Shown here: positions 1-9,073 of the stretch, piece by piece
Layout: each line of letters begins with the position of its first letter
How positions within the stretch are numbered: the stretch's first letter is position 1
NCBI GenBank assembly: GCA_964429915.1
Contig: CAYSDZ010000001.1
Coordinates: 124,001-188,000, forward strand
Source: Alteromonas_F sp964429915
GTDB taxonomy: Bacteria; Pseudomonadota; Gammaproteobacteria; Enterobacterales; Alteromonadaceae
Reading direction: 5' to 3'
DNA length: 64,000 bases
Made by a program: the position numbers and the translations under genes
The notes under the pieces: generated by a model
Told to the model about the DNA's origin: nothing
What the model saw: the letters and a program-made list of their open reading frames with translations, nothing else
Database searches by the model: none

Positions 1-1
1 A

Positions 2-163
2 GAGGACTATGAAACATTTACGCTGACACAACCGAACAACAAAACGCTTTCCCATTTAGACAATGCCATTCAGCAAGGACTATTAATAGATAGCCCCAAA
101 ACATGGCAAGTAACATCAAAAGGGCGTCAATATCTGAATACCTTGTTGGCTGAATTTATTTAG
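2..163 (+). CDS. hemW: HemW C-terminus (partial; start lies before the window)
   Basis: Only the last 53 residues and the TAG stop are present. The segment reads as the winged-helix-like tail of HemW, the radical-SAM haem chaperone formerly annotated as an oxygen-independent coproporphyrinogen oxidase: a GLL turn, a W-x-V-T-x-x-G-R motif and a final L-N-T-L-L-x-x-F helix. The catalytic CxxxCxxC part is outside the window. It converges on the yggN-like gene, and the two coding ends overlap by 8 bp. hemW and yggN are also neighbours in E. coli, which supports both calls. Confidence 0.75.
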   Translation, partial: EDYETFTLTQPNNKTLSHLDNAIQQGLLIDSPKTWQVTSKGRQYLNTLLAEFI

Positions 164-878
164 TTTTAACAGAAACAATGACATCGAGCTTTTTCAAACT
201 CGGGATCTCCTTTTGAATTGTCGATTCGATATCATTCAAGTATTCAAGCTTGTTGCACGCTGCTTGAGCACGTTTTCGCAAAATAAAGTCATTGTCGGTT
301 TGGTTGTTTTGCTTGGTGGCATCGACTGTACCAATGGCAGTAAGAATGCCACTTACATTCGAAAAGCTCGAAGTGATTTGTTGCTGCAAAGACGCCACAT
401 CGACTGTATCCACTTCTAACTTAGCAGGGGTAATATAATAATAGTCGCCGTTATATCCGTACACCTCGTTCACTGTCTTCTTTGCTTTTTTCATCGAGGT
501 ATACAATTCGTCCATACCACTATGAGTGTTACCGACCAGACCAGAATAAACTCTTACAATACTATCCACAACAACGCCTATCCCCTCCTTTGCAAGCAAT
601 GTAATTTCAGGGACAAGTAATTCAAGATCTGACGCATAGTTCTTAAGTAATTGCTCTTGCTCGCGATTAATCGCAACTAATCTGCCAGAAGAAAACACCT
701 GTGTGTGCTGGTTTATCTGATAGATCGTTTTGGTTTCGTCGATAACTCTAACGTGCCCGTGCGATACAATCAGCCCCATCCGTAAATCGAAGTGACAAGA
801 AAATTCAGCATAGGCGGGTAGGCAAAATACATACAGGCCTAAGGTACATAACATTAAAAAGAAGCGACACAATTTCAT
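156..878 (-). CDS. yggN: YggN-like periplasmic protein (DUF2884 family)
   Basis: A 240-residue protein with an N-terminal signal peptide (hydrophobic run about residues 5-24, cleavage after AYA). The mature part carries the DUF2884 pattern: an early C-x-F/V-D-L strand, a long acidic helical middle (QEQLLKNYASDLELLVPEI) and a late A-C-N-K-L cysteine. The two cysteines could form a disulfide, as in E. coli YggN. ATG at 878 is preferred over GTG at 881. Function is unknown even in E. coli. It sits tail-to-tail with hemW, matching enterobacterial synteny. Confidence 0.7.
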   Translation of the reverse strand: MKLCRFFLMLCTLGLYVFCLPAYAEFSCHFDLRMGLIVSHGHVRVIDETKTIYQINQHTQVFSSGRLVAINREQEQLLKNYASDLELLVPEITLLAKEGIGVVVDSIVRVYSGLVGNTHSGMDELYTSMKKAKKTVNEVYGYNGDYYYITPAKLEVDTVDVASLQQQITSSFSNVSGILTAIGTVDATKQNNQTDNDFILRKRAQAACNKLEYLNDIESTIQKEIPSLKKLDVIVSVKTK

Positions 879-971
879 CACATTAGTGTGAACAATCTAC
901 ACTAGGCTGTCAGACATTTAGAGACCGATAGCGGAAAAAACGCGCTCACTCTCGTAGAAAAGAGGTACCAC

Positions 972-1466
972 TTATTGAGCTTGCCTCTCGCTCTCTTCAG
1001 AACGTAACACTTGAAGCGCTTCCAACTCTTTTTGACTGCTGGCGATATCGGTCATGTCATAAATCATCATTGAAATATTGTCTACCTTACCTGTTGCCGA
1101 TACTAGAGGAGATAAAGTGATATTTTGGTACATAAATGATTCTGAACCGGTAATGGGTCGATAATTGGGGAACTTGAATAAATAGGGTCTCTGCTCCCAC
1201 GTAATAAAAGTACGTGTTTTCAGTTCAAATACGGGACGGCACTTTTTTTCAAACCAATCTTCATTAATATCTGGATACAGGTCAAACAAGCATTTCATTC
1301 GTACATCGTTGGGTAGACGGCCGCTGTGGCTTTCCATAAAGCCGTTCCAGACTTTTATTTTAAACTGTCGGTCAAACACAACAATACCCACATCTACTGT
1401 TTGCAGCATATCTAGCATCCAGTGAAATTCGAGTAGCTCTTCTAGTGACTGCTTGTCATTTTTCAT
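972..1466 (-). CDS. Single PAS-domain protein, partner of the response regulator
   Basis: A 164-residue soluble protein. Residues 15-140 form a PAS fold: a VGIVVFD strand, a V-W-N-G-F-M helix start, and the end strand NISMMIYDMTD. A short coiled coil (SSQKELEALQ) follows, and the protein stops without a kinase, GGDEF or HAMP output domain. It begins 2 bp after the stop of the REC-CheC gene, so the two are almost certainly co-transcribed and probably work together. The ligand or cofactor cannot be read from the sequence. Confidence 0.75.
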   Translation of the reverse strand: MKNDKQSLEELLEFHWMLDMLQTVDVGIVVFDRQFKIKVWNGFMESHSGRLPNDVRMKCLFDLYPDINEDWFEKKCRPVFELKTRTFITWEQRPYLFKFPNYRPITGSESFMYQNITLSPLVSATGKVDNISMMIYDMTDIASSQKELEALQVLRSEESERQAQ

Positions 1467-1468
1467 AG

Positions 1469-2458
1469 TTAATCATCGAGCAAATGAGAAAGTTTGGCAT
1501 TCATAGTTGCCATAGATTCTTCGGTAAATAGTAAAATTAAATCACAATGCACTTCGTACCCTTCCAACCCATAGCTCAGTTCTATCGCTAAGGTGCGTTT
1601 CCATCTAATTTTATTCGCGATAATAATTTCTGTGATACTTCTATGTTGCCCTAACACCACAGGATGTCCTTGTGAAAAATGCAAATCGAGCTGAGTCCCC
1701 AACCCGGTTAAACATGTGCCTATCAGTATGCTTGCCACATCCATCAGCAGCTCTAACTGAAGTTGATCATCAATCTCACCGTTTACTTTTAAAATTTTGG
1801 CGACATCGTCAAAGCTGCTGTCACTCAAAATACACAAAGCCTCGCCACTGACACCTGCACCAATGAAACCTTGGCATACTGCGGTAACGCGCTCATGTTC
1901 TTCAACATCAGACAACATCATGTGTAATTCAGACGCTTCAATTAAATTGACATTAGGAATAGGCAAACGCACAAACACATCCATAATGCGCGCGAGGTGA
2001 TCACCTGCTTGTCCCATCGCAATATTGGTGATTTCCTGATAGCAATCTCGTACTTCGGGATCTAAAGCTGGGCCTTCTTCTGAATCATCCTCACCGGAGA
2101 TAATATTATGATTCTCAAGCACTTCTTTTAAGGCAGCTGCATTAACCGGCTTTCGAATAAAATCAATGGCACCAAGTGCTTTAACACGGTCATTTGCTTC
2201 AGGTTGGATGTCACCGGAAATAACGACGGTTTTTACCTTAACTTCTAGGGATTGGATCGCAGCTAAGGTTTGGTACCCATCTAGAACGGGCATATTTAAG
2301 TCAAGCAGCAATAAATCCCCTTTGCCCGACTTTAATAAAGTTAGCGCTTCCTCACCGTGTTTGGCAAAATGAACCGACACTTCCCAATCTTGAGGGAGGC
2401 TTTTAGCAACTTGTTTTCTGGCGACCAGTGAGTCGTCACAAACCAAAACGGAATACAT
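1469..2458 (-). CDS. Response regulator with CheC/CheX-like phosphatase domain
   Basis: A 329-residue protein. Residues 1-120 are a receiver domain with the acidic pair D8/D9, the phospho-acceptor in LLLLDLNMP (D53), and the K of FIRKP. After an acidic linker (about 122-135), residues 136-329 resemble the CheC/FliY/CheX family: a first helix with E-I-T-N-I-x-x-G (the ExxN phosphatase pair) and a second helix E-L-L-M-D-V-A-S-I where Asp replaces the usual Asn. It likely dephosphorylates a CheY-like partner or itself, in chemotaxis or c-di-GMP control. It is first gene of an operon with the PAS protein. Confidence 0.8.
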   Translation of the reverse strand: MYSVLVCDDSLVARKQVAKSLPQDWEVSVHFAKHGEEALTLLKSGKGDLLLLDLNMPVLDGYQTLAAIQSLEVKVKTVVISGDIQPEANDRVKALGAIDFIRKPVNAAALKEVLENHNIISGEDDSEEGPALDPEVRDCYQEITNIAMGQAGDHLARIMDVFVRLPIPNVNLIEASELHMMLSDVEEHERVTAVCQGFIGAGVSGEALCILSDSSFDDVAKILKVNGEIDDQLQLELLMDVASILIGTCLTGLGTQLDLHFSQGHPVVLGQHRSITEIIIANKIRWKRTLAIELSYGLEGYEVHCDLILLFTEESMATMNAKLSHLLDD

Positions 2459-2660
2459 ATAAGTGGTATGCCCTTTATTTCAATTTTGAACATCACTAAT
2501 CAGTGATAACTTTGCGCAGTGTGCAGTTACCTAAAGTAAAGCTATAGATTCTTGCCCTGTCAATGTCATAAAAGACAATATTTGGCATGGATTAAAGAAG
2601 AGAGGAAATACAGATTAGGTGCGCCCACGTTGATTAGAAGGCGCTTATTTTAAAGCTGAC

Positions 2661-2990
2661 TTAAAAAGCATTACCTTGGTGCAAACGAATAAATAGTTGC
2701 GTACCTGCTTTGCTGTAGTCAATTTTATATTCTTTGCCATTTAATGTTTGAACAAAAACTAGGGTTTTTTCATCGCCAAACACATCACCCGTAGTTATAT
2801 CGACGAGTTCCATGTCCAAGGCTTTGGCGTCGCGTTTGTTTTCTGGAATGGTGCCGGTGAACTCTTTTAAACCTCTATGAGTGACTAATATAGGGGGATG
2901 GTCTTCACCATTGATTATAAGCAGATCGACTTTGCGAATTTTATGAATTAAGGTGTTTCGTCCACTTACCAGAAACGGCTTTTCTGTCAT
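2661..2990 (-). CDS. Small hypothetical cytoplasmic protein
   Basis: A 109-residue protein with no signal peptide or membrane segment, and no family I recognise. It is rich in beta-prone segments (LLIINGEDHPPILVTHRGL, TLVFVQTLNGKEYKI) and looks like a small all-beta domain. ATG at 2990 is chosen over ATG at 3005 because GGAG sits 7 nt before it. It stands alone on the minus strand between the REC-CheC operon and another small unknown gene. Confidence 0.6.
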   Translation of the reverse strand: MTEKPFLVSGRNTLIHKIRKVDLLIINGEDHPPILVTHRGLKEFTGTIPENKRDAKALDMELVDITTGDVFGDEKTLVFVQTLNGKEYKIDYSKAGTQLFIRLHQGNAF

Positions 2991-3110
2991 TGTTGTCTCC
3001 GACATAAAACATTGTGAATGCTAATATCCAAAAGATAGCAAAAGATCCAACAATTTGCATTTGAATTTATCGCTTTAATATCACCCTTTAGCATTGCTAA
3101 TTATTTATCT

Positions 3111-3368
3111 CTAATAGCGTTTATCGATGTTCCTTAATTTTTGTTCAAAATCTTCAAAATCGCTTTTAGATTGATAATCAAAATGGTAAGTATTATGGAA
3201 ACCGACACTTAATTGCACTTTGGCGTCTTTTAAGAAAGCGGTATAGCCATCGAAATCTGAATATGCAATAACGCCGTCTAATAAATGTCCGTCATCTGTC
3301 TTTTTACCCTGTGCAGTAATTTTCCCAAATACCCGCAATAAAAATTTGCTGTCTATGTCGTTTTGCAT
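3111..3368 (-). CDS. Small hypothetical protein
   Basis: An 85-residue soluble protein with alternating charged and hydrophobic strands (SKFLLRVFGKITAQG, VQLSVGFHNTYHFDYQS) and an acidic end. No family recognised. ATG at 3368 with GGGTG upstream is preferred over an in-frame TTG at 3383. Its promoter region is occupied by a MITE-like repeat (3413-3678). Confidence 0.5.
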   Translation of the reverse strand: MQNDIDSKFLLRVFGKITAQGKKTDDGHLLDGVIAYSDFDGYTAFLKDAKVQLSVGFHNTYHFDYQSKSDFEDFEQKLRNIDKRY

Positions 3369-3412
3369 GTTGCTAACACCCAATATTTATATTTTGCTTT
3401 TGTTCTGATGTT

Positions 3413-3678
3413 TATACCCGTTCCACCTCAACATGCTCGTTTCAGAGCTATCACAGCGTTTTTGTGACAAGGCATACTTGAGAAGGAATGTGGCTAACCT
3501 TTCGAACAAGTATAACGCAGTCATAAAGGCGCTGTGAAGCTCCCAAGGGCGAAGCCTAAAAGGATTTACCCTGCGTCAAATTGTTTCGACATGGAATCAC
3601 CATGCCTTCTCCCATTTTCCTTGTTTAAATCCTTTTATTCGTTCGCTGAATCGAGGATGTTGAGGTAGACCGGGTATA
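3413..3678. mobile_element. MITE-like element, copy 1 (266 bp)
   Basis: This non-coding block has the same length (266 bp) and orientation as 62475-62740, with about six substitutions between copies. Its ends are terminal inverted repeats of about 27 bp beginning TATACCCGTTCCACCTCAAC; this copy has three mismatches in its right end. Both copies start and end with TATA, consistent with a TA-type target, but the duplication is not proven. There is no transposase inside, so it would move only with help in trans. It lies upstream of the 85-residue gene and downstream of the barrel protein. Confidence 0.85.
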
Positions 3679-3706
3679 TGTACTGATTGGAAAAACGCAA
3701 AGATCG

Positions 3707-4270
3707 TTAAAATTTAAATTTATAACCCACATAGATTGCAGCAGCAGTCACATTATTATCGCCATATAGGTATTCCGCTTCGAAACGTATTTCGCTGTGT
3801 AGACCAAGGTATAAATCGTAACCTAAACCTACAACACCGCCGATTCCTCCCTCATCAACAGAGCATAGTGTTGCGCTACTGGTTTGAATAGTCGCATCAC
3901 AGCTATTTTGATTGATCGTATCAACAGCACCCTCAACATCAACATAAGCAAGGCCTATACGATAAAACAATTCTCCGTTTCTATTTTTCGCTTTACCTAA
4001 TGCCGAAAGGCTTAACGCTTGCACTGACAGCCCTGCCTCGTTTCCATCGCTATCATCAACTAATCGCTGATACCCAAGCTCGGCCTGCCATTGACGATGA
4101 AACTCATATCCAATATTGAGTCGATAGGAAAAATCGGTTGACGAAACATCGTCTATTTGAGCTTCTGCTACACCCGCACCTGCGACAGCATAGAACTGCT
4201 TAGAGGCACCTGCATGATTGCTTACCGCACTAAAAATACAAAATATAATTAACGCTGCTGTTTTTTTCAT
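3707..4270 (-). CDS. Outer-membrane beta-barrel protein (OmpA/OmpW-like small porin fold)
   Basis: A 187-residue protein with a signal peptide (MKKTAALIIFCIFSAVSNHAGA). The rest is alternating amphipathic strands typical of an eight-strand barrel: FYAVAGAGVAEAQ, YRLNIGYEF, WQAELGYQRL, GLGYDLYLG, and a C-terminal strand ending Y-V-G-Y-K-F-K-F with the terminal Phe needed for BAM recognition. Two cysteines in a loop (NSCDA...TLCSV) may be disulfide-bonded. There is no OmpA peptidoglycan-binding domain. AAGAGA precedes the ATG. Function is unknown. Confidence 0.8.
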   Translation of the reverse strand: MKKTAALIIFCIFSAVSNHAGASKQFYAVAGAGVAEAQIDDVSSTDFSYRLNIGYEFHRQWQAELGYQRLVDDSDGNEAGLSVQALSLSALGKAKNRNGELFYRIGLAYVDVEGAVDTINQNSCDATIQTSSATLCSVDEGGIGGVVGLGYDLYLGLHSEIRFEAEYLYGDNNVTAAAIYVGYKFKF

Positions 4271-4701
4271 TTGCGATCTCTTGGAAATATTTCGTCGTAT
4301 TTTTCTTTATGAGAAAGCATAACCTATTCTGTTTGTAAAAGTATATTTGGCGATGACTAACTTTCGATGCAGGGCAAGCACATACTTTTAATAAAAGTAG
4401 TGAAAAGCGAATGAGGAAAAGGAGTGGGTAAAAGAAAGTGTCAAAAAACAGGACGTTTTTTGCCAAGCGCCATAGGGATATGCTCGCAGCGTCTTTTTTT
4501 TACTCACTCCTTTTCCTCATTAAGCCTAAACCAGGGTTAGTTAAAAGTATGCGCTTGCCCTGACTTTCAATGCCACCAAACACAATCAGCATCGTCACGT
4601 CATTTTTACAGTCTATTTTTTAAACAACAAAGAAATGTTGAACTTTCATTAATTAAGTGTATCCTACAGATATCAACTGGTCAGATGAGCGGATGTGTAT
4701 T
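4271..4701. other. Intergenic region between barrel gene and fadE
   Basis: A divergent intergenic stretch of about 430 bp. It holds the promoter side of the barrel-protein gene and of fadE, plus a large imperfect inverted repeat at 4370-4562 listed separately. A 78-codon reading frame across 4230-4466 is not credible because it runs into the barrel gene and through one arm of the repeat. Confidence 0.7.
4370..4562. repeat. 193-bp element with about 60-bp inverted-repeat arms
   Basis: The left arm begins CAGGGCAAGCACATACTTTT and the right arm, read on the other strand, begins CAGGGCAAGCGCATACTTTT. After an unmatched stretch of about 20 bases the arms match again over AATGAGGAAAAGGAGTG. The centre holds a second small hairpin built on AAAAAAC/GTTTTTT. 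This is the shape of a MITE or a degenerate palindromic unit. No second copy is visible in the window. Confidence 0.7.
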
Positions 4702-6975
4702 ATGAGTATTCGTACTAGATTAAAAAAAGTGTTACCCCCTATTTCTGTAACGGAACAAGAAGCGTTGGATGCTGGTGATATCTGGATAGAGTCGTCAATT
4801 TACCAAGGCAAACCAGACATGCAGGCATTGCGTGCTGTTCCCACAGCCAAGTTAAGTGCAGACGAGCAAGCCTTTTTAGACGGCCCCGTTCAGCAATTAC
4901 TTGAAATGGTCGATGATTTCGAGCTAGGCAACAGCAAGCATATCCCTCAAGAAATTATCGATTTCTTGGGTGAAAATCGATTTTTTTCAATGATAATCCC
5001 TAAGAAATTCGGCGGGCTTGAGTTTAGTCCTTACGCTAATTCCACTGTTGTTGCCACAATCGCGACAAAAAGCGGAGCGTTGGCCGTTACTGTTATGGTG
5101 CCCAATTCGCTGGGTCCAGGCGAATTATTGATGCATTACGGCACGCAAAAGGAACAAGAATATTGGCTACCGAGACTTGCCAATGGCACAGACATACCTT
5201 GTTTTGCGCTTACAAGCCCAGAAGCAGGGTCTGATGCGGGTGCCATTCCCGATGCGGCTATTGTTACAAAAGGTATGCACAATGGTGAGGAAGTACTTGG
5301 CTTGAGCGTTACTTGGGACAAACGTTACATCACACTTGCTCCCATTGCTACGGTATTAGGTCTTGCCTTTAAAGTGTTCGATCCTGAAGGCTTGCTTGGC
5401 GGTAAAAAAGAGCTTGGAATAACCTGTGCGTTGCTTCCGAAATCGCACCCAGGCGTAGAGTTAGGCAATCGTCACGACCCAATGGGCGTAAGATTTTACA
5501 ATGGTACAACCCGGGGTAAGGACGTCTTTATTCCAATGGACTTTATCATTGGCGGTCAGAAAAATATTGGCCGTGGATGGCAAATGCTAGTGAGCTGTTT
5601 GGGTGCAGGTCGGGGTATATCGCTGCCTGCTATGGGCGTGGCCACTGCACAATCTGCATTAAAAGGTACAGCTGAATATGCGTTTGTTCGCGAACAATTC
5701 GGTTTGCCGATTGGTCGTTTTGAAGGTATTCAAGAGAAGCTAGCCGATATTGCGGGTAAAACGTTTTTACTCGAAGCAATGCGCGTTTTAACCACAGAGG
5801 GTTTAGGTATAGGTTTAAAACCGTCTGTTGTTACCGCCATTGCAAAATACCATATGACTGAGCTCGGCAGAGATGTGCTTAATTCAGCGATGGACGTTCA
5901 GGCAGGTAAAGCGATTCAACGCGGCCCACAAAATACTTTAGCAAGTGGTTATCAAGCATTACCTATCGCAATTACGGTAGAGGGCGCAAATATCCTTACT
6001 CGAAATCTAATGATTTTTGGCCAAGGAGCAATGCGTTGTCACCCACACCTAAAACAGATGGTTGATTTGATCCATAGTGATGACAGTAGCGCAGATGCTG
6101 AATTCAATGACGTATTGAAAAAGACCGTCAAGTTCAGTGTGAAGAATGGGCTTAGGTGTGTAACTAACAGTTACTTACCTTTCTTACGCCGCACAGAAAG
6201 CACGCTTTCTGAGGTGCAAGGGTACGAAAAACGGCTTAACGCACTGTCAGCCAAACTTGCTCCATTAGCCGATTTATCTCTAGCTTCGCTAGGTGGTGAT
6301 CTGAAGAAAGCGGAACTGTTGTCTGCACGGTTGGGCGACGTAATGAGCTATTTGTACGGCGCCATGGCAGCCATACGTTTTTACGAGCAGCGTATTGAGG
6401 AAAGGCAATTTGCACTTCCTTATTTTAAATACGCAATGGAGTGGTCTCTGCAACAAGCTGAACAAGCTATTGTTAATTTCATTAGTAATTTCCCAAATGC
6501 GGCAGTACGCACTTTAATGAGAGTTATTACTAATACCTACACTAGAAGTGTTGCTGGTATTAGTGACAATCTAATACGCGAATTGTCGGAAGCAGCGATG
6601 CAGGACAACAGCGTAAAAGCGCAACTTACTCATTTAATTCGTCACATACCTGGTGATGGAAACGATATAAACGAGCAGGCCTTTAAAGCAAAGCATGCTG
6701 TATTGCCTTTGCTGAGCAAAGTACGAAAAGCACTTCGAAAAGAGCCCGTTGTGCCCTACATCTCGTTTGAAAACGCCATTAACAAATTGGTTGAAAAAGG
6801 CATAGTATCGGCTGAGGAAGCAATGAAGCTCAATGAGTATAATGACAAACGCAAGTTAGCCGTTAGGGTAGACGAGTTTACGTTTGACTTAGAGCTACTC
6901 AGTGCAGTTGAAACCGATCCAACCAAAGTTGATGAGGGTAGTGAAGGGAAAGAAGGAAAAAGAAACGCTGCATAA
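4702..6975 (+). CDS. fadE: Acyl-CoA dehydrogenase, FadE family
   Basis: About 757 residues. It catalyses the first, FAD-dependent step of fatty-acid beta-oxidation. The N-terminal half is the acyl-CoA dehydrogenase fold (FFSMIIPKKFGG; VTVMVPNSLGPGELL; CFALTSPEAGSDAG, the flavin/substrate loop; EQFGLPIGRFEGIQ). The C-terminal half (after about residue 470) is the FadE-specific DUF1974 region. It is slightly shorter than the roughly 815-residue E. coli FadE and lacks its hydrophobic N-terminal segment. Starts at GTG 4657, ATG 4693 and ATG 4702 are all possible; 4702 begins the conserved MSIRTRLKK. It is followed by a strong terminator and is unrelated to the polysaccharide locus. Confidence 0.92.
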   Translation: MSIRTRLKKVLPPISVTEQEALDAGDIWIESSIYQGKPDMQALRAVPTAKLSADEQAFLDGPVQQLLEMVDDFELGNSKHIPQEIIDFLGENRFFSMIIPKKFGGLEFSPYANSTVVATIATKSGALAVTVMVPNSLGPGELLMHYGTQKEQEYWLPRLANGTDIPCFALTSPEAGSDAGAIPDAAIVTKGMHNGEEVLGLSVTWDKRYITLAPIATVLGLAFKVFDPEGLLGGKKELGITCALLPKSHPGVELGNRHDPMGVRFYNGTTRGKDVFIPMDFIIGGQKNIGRGWQMLVSCLGAGRGISLPAMGVATAQSALKGTAEYAFVREQFGLPIGRFEGIQEKLADIAGKTFLLEAMRVLTTEGLGIGLKPSVVTAIAKYHMTELGRDVLNSAMDVQAGKAIQRGPQNTLASGYQALPIAITVEGANILTRNLMIFGQGAMRCHPHLKQMVDLIHSDDSSADAEFNDVLKKTVKFSVKNGLRCVTNSYLPFLRRTESTLSEVQGYEKRLNALSAKLAPLADLSLASLGGDLKKAELLSARLGDVMSYLYGAMAAIRFYEQRIEERQFALPYFKYAMEWSLQQAEQAIVNFISNFPNAAVRTLMRVITNTYTRSVAGISDNLIRELSEAAMQDNSVKAQLTHLIRHIPGDGNDINEQAFKAKHAVLPLLSKVRKALRKEPVVPYISFENAINKLVEKGIVSAEEAMKLNEYNDKRKLAVRVDEFTFDLELLSAVETDPTKVDEGSEGKEGKRNAA

Positions 6976-6997
6976 CTACGTTTTTTTTTGTATCTTT

Positions 6998-7026
6998 AAG
7001 GGTAACTTGTGAGTTACCCTTTTTTT
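6998..7026 (+). terminator. Rho-independent terminator of fadE
   Basis: A perfect 10-bp stem AAGGGTAACT / AGTTACCCTT with a TGTG loop, followed by a T run. Confidence 0.92.
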
Positions 7027-7045
7027 ATTCAAGGAAAAAAGCGTC

Positions 7046-9073
7046 TTGTATTATCTTCAGCGATTTAAGGAAAAAGATTTTCTTATTCAACTAAAGGAGT
7101 CTACGGCTTTTTTATATCGACGCTCTATCATAGGGATTTTTCTTACTCTTTTCACAATTACCGCTTTCACTTTTTTCATAGCTAGCGATGTTTCTTACAG
7201 CGATAAAATTAACTTTTGGATTGCAGTGCTATTTGTGCAGTGTATTCGATTAATTGATGTTGGTTACTGGTTCGTTTATCAAAAAGAAAAAAAGTACCAA
7301 ACTTTACTCGCATTTTTTCGGTTTGCTTCCGGCTTAGTGGTTTCTGCAGGTATTTGGTCTTTATATATTGTATTGTTATACGACCAATTTGATGTCACTA
7401 CCTTTGCGATTGCGGTCATTATATGCTGCGGAATGAACACCGGAGCCATTGCAGCGGTGTCTTCGAGTCGCACTCTGTGTATTGCATATTCTAGCGTTGT
7501 TATGTTGCCAATATGTATCGTTGCGATCAGCGATACAAATGCTGACATGTTTATTTTGGGCTGCGTAGGTATTTTCTATTGGCTAACGATGCTTTTACTT
7601 GCACATAAAAATAGTTTGACTGTACTAGAAACTCTCACTCTAAAGCATTCAAATGCTCGCTTAGTAGAAGATATAAAGGCAGACAGAGATGAAATTGTAC
7701 GCATTAACAATCAGTTAAGACGTTCTAACGAAGCACTCGACCATGCTAACGCTTCGCTAGAAATTGAAGTCACTAAGCGAACCGAAGACATTCATCGCTT
7801 GTCGAATCGAGATCCTCTTACCAGCCTCATGAATAGAAAAGGTTTTATGCGGCTGTTGAACAAACAAATTAGTTCAGCACAACAATTAAACAATCGCTTT
7901 GCCTTGTTATTCATCGACTTGGACGGATTTAAACAAGTCAACGACAGTTTGGGTCATCAAGTAGGTGACGGTGTATTAGAAGAAATAGGTCGTCGCCTCG
8001 CTCGTTACAGCGATGCCGATAACTTGGGGCGTTGGGGGGGCGACGAATTTGTCATGTTACTGCCCTACGCGAACAACGATACTGCCATCGCAGTCGCTCA
8101 TGCTACAAAAAGCAGTATTGCCTTACCTATGGAAGTCATGTCGTATCAAATTTCACTTGACGCCACTATTGGTATTTCATTGTTTCCCGATCATTCCGAA
8201 GACGCGCAAGGTTTAGTTCAGCTTGCCGATTTAACTATGTACGACCTTAAAAAACACAAGCCCGGAAGCTTCGCTGTTTTTAATGAAAAACTCTATACCA
8301 AATTGCAAAAAGATCTTCTGTATCGCGATGGATTGAGGAATGCTATTGAACAAAACGAACTTAGCCTAGTATATCAACCTATCGTAAGGTCGAGAGATAA
8401 CTCGGTTTGGGGATTTGAAGCGTTGCTGCGCTGGTCGTTTAAGGGAGAAACTGTCTCTCCTGTTGATTTTATACCGCTTGCCGAGAAAATAGGGCTAATT
8501 ATTGATATTGGTACTTGGGTATTACACCGAGCATGTATCGACGCAAGCCAATGGGTTTCAAACGAACACACTGTTTCGGTAAATGTTTCAGTTATTCAAG
8601 TCATGGACGATGGCTTTATTGGGGTATTAGACAACGTAATTGCTTCTTCTGGAATCGACCCAAAACGCCTTCATTTAGAAATTACTGAATCGGTGTTTGC
8701 CGACAATAAAGAAAAAGTCAGAGCTCAAATAGGAGCGATCAAGCAACGGAAGATACAAATATCCATTGATGATTTCGGAACAGGTTATTCCTCGCTCAGT
8801 CAACTTCAGTCACTACAGTTTGATCACATAAAAATTGACCGCTCTTTTGTTCAAAATTTGGAAGAAGGCAGCGAAACTATTATTCGCGCCACTTTGCTTA
8901 TGGCAAAAGAATTTAGCTGTATAACCGTTGCGGAAGGTATAGAATCTCAATCACACGTCGATAGGCTTAACTCTGTGGGAGTGGATTTATTTCAAGGCTA
9001 TTACTTTTCTAAACCTATGTTAAACAATGCCATACCCATTTGGCTTTCAAAGCACGAAAAACAACAAAAATAA
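7046..9073 (+). CDS. Membrane GGDEF-EAL cyclic-di-GMP enzyme
   Basis: 675 residues. Residues 25-195 contain about six hydrophobic helices (an uncharacterised membrane sensor). A coiled coil lies at about 200-250. The GGDEF domain has the intact motif GRWGGDEF near residue 330, but the usual RxxD inhibitory site reads SDAD, so product inhibition is probably lost. The EAL domain starts with EALLRW near residue 457 and keeps LHLEITES, DDFGTGYSS, IKIDRSF and AEGIES, so the phosphodiesterase half looks catalytically complete. The start is TTG, with AAGGA about 10 nt upstream. The stop TAA overlaps the tdk ATG (TAATG), implying translational coupling. Confidence 0.9.
   Translation: MYYLQRFKEKDFLIQLKESTAFLYRRSIIGIFLTLFTITAFTFFIASDVSYSDKINFWIAVLFVQCIRLIDVGYWFVYQKEKKYQTLLAFFRFASGLVVSAGIWSLYIVLLYDQFDVTTFAIAVIICCGMNTGAIAAVSSSRTLCIAYSSVVMLPICIVAISDTNADMFILGCVGIFYWLTMLLLAHKNSLTVLETLTLKHSNARLVEDIKADRDEIVRINNQLRRSNEALDHANASLEIEVTKRTEDIHRLSNRDPLTSLMNRKGFMRLLNKQISSAQQLNNRFALLFIDLDGFKQVNDSLGHQVGDGVLEEIGRRLARYSDADNLGRWGGDEFVMLLPYANNDTAIAVAHATKSSIALPMEVMSYQISLDATIGISLFPDHSEDAQGLVQLADLTMYDLKKHKPGSFAVFNEKLYTKLQKDLLYRDGLRNAIEQNELSLVYQPIVRSRDNSVWGFEALLRWSFKGETVSPVDFIPLAEKIGLIIDIGTWVLHRACIDASQWVSNEHTVSVNVSVIQVMDDGFIGVLDNVIASSGIDPKRLHLEITESVFADNKEKVRAQIGAIKQRKIQISIDDFGTGYSSLSQLQSLQFDHIKIDRSFVQNLEEGSETIIRATLLMAKEFSCITVAEGIESQSHVDRLNSVGVDLFQGYYFSKPMLNNAIPIWLSKHEKQQK

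Noticed and set aside
4230..4466. 78-codon frame upstream of the barrel-protein gene
   Set aside because: It overlaps the barrel gene start and one arm of the inverted repeat and has an unnatural composition.
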